Positions 11,132 through 19,250 of a stretch of 23,551 nucleotides of DNA are shown here, in pieces. A program made the translations under genes and the position numbers. Below the pieces are notes generated by a model. The model made no database searches and was not told the DNA's origin. It saw nothing but the letters and a program-made list of their open reading frames with translations. Source of the DNA: Ophiothrix spiculata. Lineage: Eukaryota; Echinodermata; Ophiuroidea; Amphilepidida; Ophiotrichidae. Position 1 is the stretch's first letter. Each line of letters opens with the position of its first letter. The stretch lies in NCBI GenBank assembly GCA_000969725.1, contig JXSR01S034781.1. One strand, given 5' to 3'.

Positions 11132-12106
11132 TGCGTTTTGAATTGGGCCGGTTTTGTGTGACATGTTTTCGCGACATGAGAATTGTGTCCTTTCTCATTT
11201 GAACATCTGTAACTTTTTTATTCTACACCCATTATACATAAAAGTATACATTTTCTGATAGGAAATTAACTGAGGATTCCAAAAATGCACTTAAAAATGA
11301 CATAGGGTGTATGCATAAGAAGTTATGGAACCAAATATAACAAAATATAATGAAAAAAATGCCGAACTTTGAAACAAGGAAAGAGTATTATTGGTGTACC
11401 CCATGCCTTTGAAAGTGACATTTTTGAATTCCTCTCATTCAGAGCTTTTTATTCATATATAACATTATAGGGTTTAAGGTAATGAAAATAATTTTGCGCA
11501 ACCTCTTTAGACACATTTTTTCTGGTGTAATATTTAATCTTTGTTCAACCATAATGTTTTCATACTTGCCCTCACCTTAAAAGTAATGCCATTCTAAAAA
11601 TGTATACTTTTCTTTTGGTAGGGTGAACACTTTTAAAGTTATGACATTTTAAATACACCGAGGTGCATTTTCCTTGAATTTTCAGCATGTTGCGCTCACT
11701 AATTAATAATTTTGGCTAATTACACTAATTAATAATTGATTATTTAAAATTTAACAACAATAACTATTCTCTTGGAGATGTTTTTAATAAATATCACCAT
11801 TTTAGCAAGATCTATCATGGCTGTAGTCCACCAGAGTGCTACAAGGAGAATTTGCTCATCCTGATCATCCTCATCCTGATCATCCTCCACCCCGCACATG
11901 TCGCTACTTAACCACTAATTTAGAGGGAACCAACATTATTTTTCTTATATTTGTGGTATGACTGTATTGCTGTTATCGTAATCTTTAATTTGACACCAAA
12001 TACAACATCATAGCTTGTGCATCAGCTGAGAAAATTAAAGAAATGTACCAAAATTGTCGCGCAGATGTCACAACTCCATCTATTTACTGGCCCAATTCAA
12101 AACGCA
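11132..12106. mobile_element. 975-bp inverted-repeat element, superfamily unknown
   Basis: The left end TGCGTTTTGAATTGGGCC (18 bp) is perfectly inverted at the right end (12089-12106). Subterminal words also recur in inverse order (TGTGACAT and CGCGACA near the left, their complements near the right), so the repeats extend imperfectly to ~55 bp. The interior is AT-rich without a transposase. A short direct repeat (catcctgatcatcct, twice) lies at about 11858-11890. Confidence 0.7.
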
Positions 12107-12576
12107 CCGCCACATATAAAATCATCCAGGTCACATATTACAAATTTCCCCTTTTTATAAGTATCTTTAAACCTTTTTTTTCTATTTCATCTGTCCCATC
12201 ACATACGACCTAATATATGTACAGCATAAGTACTGTATAAGCTATTAATGTAATTTCAAAATAGTCATTAATTGAACTTTAAGCTTACCCCAAAAAGCAA
12301 CAACAACTACAATATGTGACATTTTTTAGTTTTTGATCATTTGAGTGTAAAATATTGTTTTAAGATCTACGAACTTTTAACTTATAAAAGTGTGAAAAAA
12401 ATATTCAGTATGAAAGGTATGTGTAGAAGTTATGAAACCGTCATTTTAGGGGTAAAAGTACCTGTGTGTTGTCAATTATGGAGGGGGAGAGAAATTTGGC
12501 CTCTAATGGTTATAGTCATTTAAAAAAGTGAAATTTTGCCTAATGCATTTTCATAATATTATCATATAACTTAAGT
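12107..12576. other. Intergenic or intronic sequence
   Basis: AT-rich with no supported gene. A short plus-strand open frame at 12341-12523 has no recognisable domain. Confidence 0.4.
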
Positions 12577-12674
12577 TGGTACATTCATAATATAGTTTTG
12601 AGTCTTGAACTAAATAATCTACTCAAACTCTGGTACACTTATCTAAAGCTGTAACAATAGCACAGTAACATTCT

Positions 12675-12729
12675 GTATGAAGCTGGGACCATAAAACCTA
12701 CGTAGGTATTATGGTCCCAGGTATGAAGC
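12675..12729. mobile_element. 37-nt palindrome flanked by 9-bp direct repeats
   Basis: GTATGAAGC occurs at 12675-12683 and again at 12721-12729. Between them is a 37-nt near-perfect palindrome: TGGGACCATAA, a short centre around cctacgtagg, then TTATGGTCCCA. The geometry is that of a tiny inverted-repeat insertion with a target duplication, or the two ends of a larger element after internal deletion. Confidence 0.55.
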
Positions 12730-12994
12730 CATTAAATACTTTAATAAATACTTATGCTTCATCTTTTATGAACCTAGTACACTCATCTTTTGTTTCATGC
12801 CTCAGACCAACAACTTCCAGAACAATGTTACGTGAATTCTGTTAATATAATTAGTTTTGGACTAACCAATCTTCTAGAGGTTCTGGTACATTCATCTTTA
12901 TTTGAAACCATGGGTTAACTCATCCTGTACAACTCTAGTACAACCATCTTCACTTTTATTCTAAACTTTCAAGTATAATCTGGTACATTAATCT

Positions 12995-13260
12995 TTTTCA
13001 TTTTTTGCAAATCTTCCCTTTCACAGTATTGACATGATGAAAGATTATGCCAAGGCCTCCCCATTTTCATGTTCTTTCTTAATGATAAATGATACAATAT
13101 TAATATTTGTAACTCTTGCTGGCAAATTACCCAATTTTGTAATTTTTCTCAAGCTCAATCTTACTTTACCTGTGATCAGTGGTTTCAGGTTGGGATGTGG
13201 CATGGATGTGTGTGGTTTGGATCTCTTATTAAGAAATTGAGTACAGGAAAGCAACATAAG
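12995..13260 (-). pseudogene. Decayed second copy of the RIG-I-like C-terminal domain
   Basis: On the minus strand, PHPNLKPLITGKVRLSLRKI and, farther on, INIVSFIIKKEHENGEALA align with PHPKPKMIGCELSKIGKI and KIASFIIEKAQEYGKPL in the intact exon at 13876-14291. At DNA level the match continues past the domain: gcaaatcttcc here parallels gcaaatctttcc at 13911. This copy has lost the second zinc-binding CxxC, has an internal deletion of roughly 35 nt after the SFII segment and hits a stop at 13045-13047. The first CxxC is not recognisable. It is best read as a dead duplicate of the terminal exon and its 3' flank. Confidence 0.7.
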
Positions 13261-13596
13261 CTTTGAACCATGTTCTGACTCCTACTCATTTAGTACTCAA
13301 ACTGTGGCACAATAATTATTGTTTGAAGGCTTACCTGTACTAATTCATTCTTGTTTTACTTATTAGTCTTGAATCTTGATCGTGGTAATTTTCTAGAAAC
13401 TCTGTTTCAGTTATCTTTTGTTCTAGTTAGTCTTGATCTTAGTCATCTTCTAGAAACATATTTATCTTTTACATAAATTACTAGTCTTGTCAAAACTCAT
13501 CTCCTATAAACTCTACAATTATCTTTAATTTAAATCCTTGTAAGTACAAATCCATTAGGTGTCTTATGCAACCATCTTTTGGTCGAAGCTTTTAAT

Positions 13597-13866
13597 GAGG
13601 TAACCTACACAAGAGTTTGGAATGTGCATCCATGTAGTTTCCTGGGATGGACATTAATGTACATGTCCATCCAGTTGATCATGAAATGTTTGTGTGCCTC
13701 ACACACTACGAGTGCATGACCGTTGATGAGCGACTTGCTAGGACGCATAGTAGATATAATGTGTAGGTGCAAACACATACACGATGTTGAATACGCAGCG
13801 TGAATCCATATCTGGTTGATGTGTCATCGTGTAGACACAAATCCAAGCTCTCGTGTAGGTTGCCTC
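13597..13866. mobile_element. 270-bp MITE just past the stop of the RIG-I-like exon
   Basis: The left end GAGGTAACCTACACAAGAG is inverted at the right end (CTCTCGTGTAGGTTGCCTC, ending at 13866) with few mismatches, extending to about 28 bp. AAT abuts both ends and may be a short target duplication. A second hairpin (atggacat and atgtccat, 13645-13672) lies inside. Its right edge is only 9 bp beyond the stop codon of the minus-strand gene, so most of that gene's 3' UTR is probably this element. Confidence 0.7.
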
Positions 13867-13875
13867 AATAATCAC

Positions 13876-14291
13876 CTAATAATCTAGTACATTTATTATT
13901 TTGAGTCCTTGCAAATCTTTCCTTGTTAAGGCTTTGACATGGAAGATTTTCTTGGCATTGACCCATTTCTTTGTCAAGTATCTCAAAGGCTTCCCATATT
14001 CCTGTGCTTTTTCAATGATAAATGATGCTATCTTAAAAAGAGGCAACGTTTCCTGGCACATATTTGCCAAGATACCCCAATCTTTATTGCACTCCTTGCA
14101 ATGAATTTTCCCAATCTTACTTAACTCACAACCAATCATCTTTGGTTTGGGATGCGGTGTTATCTTCGTTCTCTCCACCAGAAACTCCTTATCTATCGCA
14201 ATATAATGTACCTCATTGTAGACCCTGACATCCATGGTTGAACATGCGAAGCTTCCACAACCACTGCAGAACAGTTGAACCCTTTGTCTAC
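13876..14291 (-). CDS. Terminal exon: RIG-I-type C-terminal RNA-binding domain
   Basis: The exon begins after a gctttcag acceptor at 14292-14293 and ends at TAG (13876-13878). Reading GT|AGA..., the translation runs RQRVQLFCSGCGSFACS, DVRVYNEVHY, TPHPKPK, KIGKIHCKECNKDWGI, FKIASFIIEK and LTKKW. This is the RIG-I regulatory domain: two zinc-binding pairs (CSGC, CKEC), DVRV, HY, PHPKPK, DWG and the KI.SF strand in family order. Residues matching human RIG-I H847, K858, K861, K888 and K907, which contact 5'-triphosphate RNA, all appear present. No DExD/H helicase exon is visible upstream. The nearest same-strand coding sequence is a kinase exon, linked through a phase-compatible microexon. The ~20 residues after KIFHV are not RIG-I-like. 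Confidence 0.9.
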
Positions 14292-14450
14292 CTGAAAGCG
14301 AAAATAGTCATACAATAAACTTATTCATGTCATTGAGACGTATAGAATTTTGACTTAATTCATTTTTCTACATTTGGGTTATGTATGGCTTTATTGGCTT
14401 ACTTAGCTTTTACCTTCCCATTATTATACTTTTTGGAGTAGGTAGATTAC

Positions 14451-14489
14451 CTTCCAGATCATATTTTAATCCAGGAAGGTATAATCTCT
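14451..14489 (-). CDS. Possible 39-nt optional linker exon
   Basis: A stretch between tacag and gtaatc on the minus strand is 39 nt long, starts and ends in phase 1, and would add RLYLPGLKYDLE between the microexon and the RIG-I-like domain exon without changing frame. The acceptor has a poor polypyrimidine tract, and stops close the frame upstream. It is recorded only because its phase fits both neighbours. Confidence 0.25.
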
Positions 14490-15222
14490 CTGTACTTTAG
14501 TGCACATGCATGTTTGTAGGATCCCCAATGTCTAATTTTAGACCATTTCACAATTGGTTTTTATTGTGAAGAAAAATGACATTATCCTTGCCTATTTTTT
14601 ATTGATCAAAGTATAGGACTAATTAAGTGAAAAGTAACAAGCTTTACCAAGTGGGCTTTCCTATATTGGATGTCCCTTTTAAACCAAGACTGTGTTCTGT
14701 CTATATTGTATATTGGAAAAAATGCCTTAAATATCAGCTTGTGTTTCTAGCATGTAATATCATTATGCATAATTTGCTCTCACAATACATATCATACTCT
14801 TGCAAATGAATGGAACTTTGACAGAGAATTGCAACTATCGAGCTTGTGTTGTGTTAATGCTTGCGTACACACAGTTTGGTAGAAAAGTGTAAGTTACTGA
14901 AAACCAATTTAATGATGATGCAAATATGACAATATTGTAATGTGATTGATCGCTGTGACTGCAGAGTATAAATTGTATAAACCAGTATACTTCACAACAA
15001 GGTATAAGAAAGAAGAGAAATAAGAATCAATGAATAAATGCTTGGTATAAATTGAAACAGCGGGGAGGCCAATAGACTCAGACAAGCTTTCAATGTGCCC
15101 CCAATGAAATATAATGGAAAAAACTGATGTCAAAGACAATACTGCACTACAATACCCAAACTTTAGACAAGATGAACATTACATAAATAGACAGACATGG
15201 TTAAATAATTGTTGATCTGTAA
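14490..15222. other. Intron of the minus-strand gene
   Basis: AT-rich with no confident exon. A 42-nt minus-strand stretch near 14645-14690 has donor-like and acceptor-like borders but closes in the phase required here. Confidence 0.4.
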
Positions 15223-15394
15223 GGTTACTGTAAACGCCAATCTTCGGGCTCAATTTTCACTCAATTTTTTTTTAACGTGCGGCAGTATATAATGTATACT
15301 ACTTTTTGCACTACACTTATTTTCGAGCTAGGCGAATTGAGCACGAAAAGCACAAAAATTAATGTAGTGCGAAATATACCACTTATACAGTAGT
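15223..15394. repeat. Possible short inverted-repeat element
   Basis: Short inverted ends (ttactgtaaacg at the left, cttatacagta at the right) and an interior with cgggctcaatttt and cgaattgagc resemble a small dispersed element. The match is only 8-9 bp, so this is tentative. It ends just short of the minus-strand microexon. Confidence 0.3.
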
Positions 15395-15407
15395 TTGAGA
15401 AAGTTAC

Positions 15408-15432
15408 CTTGTCGATGAATTGCTGATGATAG
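15408..15432 (-). CDS. 25-nt microexon linking kinase and RIG-I-like domain
   Basis: On the minus strand a long pyrimidine tract ends in ctactccacag, followed by 25 nt and then AAG|gtaact. In the phase left by the kinase exon (0) it reads LSSAIHRQ plus one base (G). That base joins the GT at the start of the terminal exon to make Gly, in the correct frame for RQRVQLFCSGC. The residues also suit their place: the kinase exon ends HPDDILEL, and LSSAI continues that as the final helix of a kinase C-lobe. Splice strength, phase on both sides and protein fit agree, which is unlikely by chance for so short a piece. Confidence 0.65.
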
Positions 15433-15599
15433 CTGTGGAGTAGAAAAAAAAGTAAAATAAAAATGAAAGTTAAAATGATCATAATACAAAATGTAATCAC
15501 TACTTGCACTTTGAAATGTTGGGGAGGACACTGACCCAGCAGGGTTAGAAATTCACAATGATTATTCATTAGAGATATGACAATGAAATTCTCTAATGA

Positions 15600-17100
15600 A
15601 ATTATGTAGTAATTGCAACTGTCTCAATTGCGAGTCTTCCATATAGTCTTGCTCTCAAACTCCGCCGGATATGCTCCCAAGATGAAGCCTTTGATAGAAG
15701 AGTAGACCAATTGAAAGATTTCCTGACCGCCAGAGGATACCTCAAGAACGTGATAAATAAACAAATCACCAAAGTAAGGGATATCAACAGATCTGCAACC
15801 TCGTCAGACGGAGAGAAAAAACCAAGATCGTGTTCCTTTTGTGGTCACCTACGATCCCTCACATTCTTCTATGGCCACCGTCCTCCAAAAGTACCTTCCG
15901 ATCCTTCATGCGTCATCTAGGTGCAAAAGTGCTATCAGCGAACCACCTATAGTTGCATTCAAAAGACCCACCAATATCAAAGACATGGTGGTCAGGTCAA
16001 CTGTTAAGACCAACTTCATTCAAAACCCAGGATTTCATCCATGCAACAGTTGTGCGGCATGCCGACACAAACATGGCCATAAAAAAATACAGCATACCAA
16101 CCAAACCACTAACTTCAGAAGCTTCAACACTGGTGATGAGTTTGACATCAAACACAACTTGACCTGTCTCTCCACCAACATAATTTACGTCATAACGTGC
16201 AAGAAATGCAGCATGCAGTACGTTGGGGAGACAGGTCGTTCCCTCAAAACCCGCCTTCTTGAGCATTGCGGTGACACGTAGAACAACAGGGACAAGCCGG
16301 TAGCCAGGCATTTCAATCAGCCTTCCCATTCACCCGACGACATTTCTATCACAGCCATAGACAGGCCTAAACGCAATGATGTTTACCATATACTTGCCCT
16401 TGAGTCCAAATGGGTTACCAAACTTAATACTCTACAGCCCTTTGGTATGAACGCTAAAAGTCATCGCTAAATTTTCTCTCATGATATCTGGACTGTCATT
16501 CCGGTCTCCCTCCATTTTCCCCCTCTCTTAGTTTGTTTCTTGTTTCCAAAACTGGGCCACCTTGGCACTGTCTGCATTCCACTGTAGGGTCTGGGAGGCG
16601 GAGCCAATGCATGGAGACGTTGGTACGTCATGGCTGCCCCACCTAGGCAGGCTCTGCAGTTAATGAGTGTGGACGGTGTGTCAACAGTGGTCCCCATTTC
16701 GTTAGGCTTTTGGTAATTTCCAAATTGCTCCCCCCCCCCCACCTCTATTTCAGCTCTCATCTTGTTTTCTATTTTTGACCGGAATGGCATTCCATACCCA
16801 TATTATTTTTAACCAATTGGCTTTCCATACTTTTACAAGTCTATTGGCCATTCTCACTTCATTAATTTTATCAATTTTAACCTCTTGATTTCTTTTGTTG
16901 TGTGAATGTGTGACCTATTGTATTCTATTTTTATATGTACACAGTATCAGTCATTTGCTTTTCTACTCTTGTTGTATTAGGTTGTCTTTTGTTTTTATCT
17001 TCCTTGTTAAAGATCAGTTTTATCTGTTCGAAACGTCGGTCTTTATGTTTTTTAGTATTGTATATACCCCTTTGGATGTTGATAAGTCAATAGATTGTTT
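15600..17100 (+). mobile_element. 5'-truncated Penelope-like retroelement
   Basis: The insert holds the C-terminal part of a Penelope-like polyprotein (15612-16470) followed by a non-coding tail. The tail carries the word gttcgaaacgtcggt (17026-17040), which resembles the 3' region of such elements. The reverse transcriptase domain is missing, so the copy is 5'-truncated and non-functional. It lies in sense to the coiled-coil gene and antisense within the kinase-side intron of the minus-strand gene. The right border is approximate; the tail may extend to about 17200. Confidence 0.8.
15612..16470 (+). pseudogene. Penelope-like polyprotein remnant with GIY-YIG endonuclease
   Basis: The first frame reads SLPYSLALKLRRICSQDEAF and RRVDQLKDFLTARGY, the connector typical after the reverse transcriptase. 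Near the A-run at 15815-15820 a single-base shift moves the frame, which continues as RVPFVVTYDPS, IVAFKRPTN and a Cys/His cluster (CNSCAACRH). The GIY-YIG endonuclease core follows (IIYVITCKKCSMQYVGETGR, then LKTRLLEH). TAG at 16279-16281 interrupts it. The same frame goes on through KPVARHFNQPSHS and ALESKWVTKLNTLQPFGMN to TAA at 16468. One frameshift, one nonsense codon and lack of the 5' half make it dead. Confidence 0.85.
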
Positions 17101-17199
17101 TTAACCTATTTCCCATTGTTTTTACTTATCTTTTGAATCTATTGTGATCCATCCGTAGTTCCCTTGCTGGTCAGTTGGTGCTGTTCTCACTGTTTTTAA

Positions 17200-17958
17200 T
17201 ATTCACTGTCAGTAAAAAAATTCACGAATTTTTGACATAATTTATATAAAAGAACCCCAAAGGGGACTTCTCAGTCAAAAAAACACATGTCAGGTTCATT
17301 AATTTTCAAATGAAATGCAAGATATTTCAGCACAGCGAGGGTCGAGCCATTCAAATCGCAAGGTCTGAGCTACATGCATGCACGCTACTGGTATCAGATG
17401 ACCCGTCGTGACAAAGGTGCTGGTTATCGAAATCTTGGTGCCTGGTTATCGCAAAACAAATGGCAGGCAAGTATGAAGAGCCGATATTAGGTTCCTTTTC
17501 ATACACCACATCAGCGTATTTATTTCTCCTTGTTTTATCTTCAGTTTTAAAGTCTTATAGGCAAAATATATTTTCCAAATTTCATCAATCTGAGTTTTCA
17601 TATTTTTGCTAGTGGAATCGACCAAACTGACATCTTTTTATCTTCTAAAACAAGATTGATGTAGGGGTTGAAATTTGTATGTCTAAAAAGGCTCAAAATT
17701 GTTGATTTTTATAGAAAATATCATATAATGCATCATTTTTTACCAATAGCAAAAAGTTCAGTCACATTATAAAGGAAAAACTCCAAATTTTCATACCCAC
17801 GTTCCCACTTTGCATTTGCTTTCTCCTTGTTCAAATAATAAGGGTTCAAAGGTCACGTCAATAAAAAAAATCTCGCAACCAAGATTTTGTAATATCGATC
17901 GCGAGTTCTGGAAAAGACATTGCTCATTATAAGCTCATTTGCATAGGAATAAAGGACA
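17200..17958. other. Intron sequence between retroelement and tandem array
   Basis: No exon with coding character was found on either strand. Any missing exon of the minus-strand gene between the kinase and the microexon could lie here, but none is required by phase. Confidence 0.4.
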
Positions 17959-18541
17959 CACTGATACTCTCAAACTGATTCGATTTACAGCGCATAATAT
18001 GCATATGTTAAGAACCTAATTTGCATAATTTATTCAACATTTGGTTAATTTGGCATATCACCTTTGGAACAAAATATCTGGAGATATGAATCTTGGAAAT
18101 GGATGCCATTTGGTGGGAAGGGCTGGAGTGACATACTCTCAAACTGATTCGATAATATGCATATGTTAAGAACCTAATTTGCATAATTTATTCAACATTT
18201 TGTTAATTTGGCATATCACCTTGGGAACAAAATATCTGAAGATATGAATCTTGGAAATGGATGCCACTTGGTAGGAAGGGCTGGGGTGACATACTCTCAA
18301 ACTGATTCGATTTACAGCGCATAATATGCATATGTTAAGAACCTAATTTGCATAATTTATTCAACATTTGGTTCAATTAACACATCACATTGAACAAAAT
18401 ATGTAGAGATACGAAACTTAGAAATGGATGCCACTTGGTAGGAAGAACCAGGGTTACATACTCTCGAACTGATTATAATTACAGCACATAATATGCATAT
18501 ATTGATTACCTAATCTGCATAATCTATTCAACATTTGGTTA
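17959..18541. repeat. ~171-bp tandem array, about 3.5 copies
   Basis: Units start at about 17959, 18130, 18288 and 18455 with atactctcaaactgattcga, followed by gcataatatgcatatgttaa and aacctaatttgcataattta. Copy 2 lacks about 12 bp (tttacagcgcat). Copy 4 is the most diverged and stops after caacatttggttaa. The motif atgcatat/gcataat gives each unit an AT-rich palindromic core. It is a minisatellite-like array inside the minus-strand intron. Confidence 0.9.
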
Positions 18542-18724
18542 AGACTTCGATTATCGGACAACCTACAGGGACCATGTCCCTATATTTTTTTTCTTTATGG
18601 GGGGGGGGAGTGCTAAATTATTTTTCAATGGTAAGAATAATGGTAAGAGTCGAATCCTTACATTTAAACAAAAATGGCTCGGTAAGAGGCAGATGGACAC
18701 ATATGTACTTTTTGCGCTATGGTC
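18542..18724. other. Intron sequence
   Basis: Short stretch between the tandem array and the next inverted-repeat element, with a run of nine or more G at about 18601. No gene is supported. Confidence 0.4.
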
Positions 18725-19173
18725 TTAAGGGGTGTAAGCACCTTACTCAATGTTACTTTTTTGCAAGTTTATTTTGTACCATAACTTTGGTACAAAAAAT
18801 GACTAAAAATGGAAAAAAGTGAATTTTTGACCTTATTTGGCATGAAAATCAGAAAATAGGCCAAAATCCTAAAAAGTAAAAATGCCGCAACATCCGAGTG
18901 AGTGTTTAAAATCAAAATTCCCATTCCTAGGCCATTTAAAAAAAAATTATTCTTAGCTTGGTTGGAAGCCCAAATGGCAAAAAAATGTGTTTCTCGTGAT
19001 TTTCTCAAAAAATGTGATTTTTGGTCAAATATCAACATCACCATCATATTCCTTGTGAAAATTCCTTTCTGGAAATGTATACTTTTATTAACTTTAAGAA
19101 CTTTGTTCAAAAGTTATGGTACAAAATAAACTTGCAAAAAAGTAACATTGAGTAAGGTGCTTACACCCCTTAA
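18725..19173. mobile_element. MITE with 65-bp inverted repeats and TTAA ends
   Basis: The left arm from 18724 (CTTAAGGGGTGTAAGCACC...) is inverted without visible mismatch for about 65 bp at 19110-19174. TTAA stands at both ends (18725-18728 and 19170-19173), so TTAA is the likely target duplication, as in piggyBac and Kolobok elements. The interior is AT-rich with no transposase. It lies 77 bp downstream (minus-strand sense) of the kinase exon donor. Confidence 0.85.
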
Positions 19174-19250
19174 GGTTTAAAAATGCCTTCTTGCCTCATT
19201 CATAAACTATAAAATCAAAGCTGAAGTTTGCTTTAGGTATAAATACTTAC

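Larger units (their letters stand above)
12577..13560. repeat. Degenerate ~50-bp tandem repeat field
   Basis: The plus-strand word tggtac or tagtac followed by att/act and catctt recurs at 12577, 12631, 12775, 12884, 12936 and 12981, with weaker versions farther right. Adjacent units are 45-55 bp apart where uninterrupted. The same word (ctagtacatttatt) occurs at 13884, where on the minus strand it encodes the last residues of the RIG-I-like domain exon. The field therefore seems to derive partly from repeated copies of that gene's 3' end. Confidence 0.5.

Noticed and set aside
14645..14690. 42-nt minus-strand stretch (SWFKRDIQYRKAHL) with exon-like borders
   Set aside because: In the phase required between the microexon and terminal exon it hits TAA, and its acceptor is poor.
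15261..15569. Minus-strand open frame with hydrophobic stretches suggesting a small membrane protein
   Set aside because: The hydrophobic run is the pyrimidine tract (Phe/Leu/Ile codons) before the microexon acceptor, and the frame crosses good splice sites.
16479..16790. Minus-strand open frame of 103 residues
   Set aside because: It lies antisense in the GC-richer non-coding tail of the Penelope-like element and has no recognisable domain.
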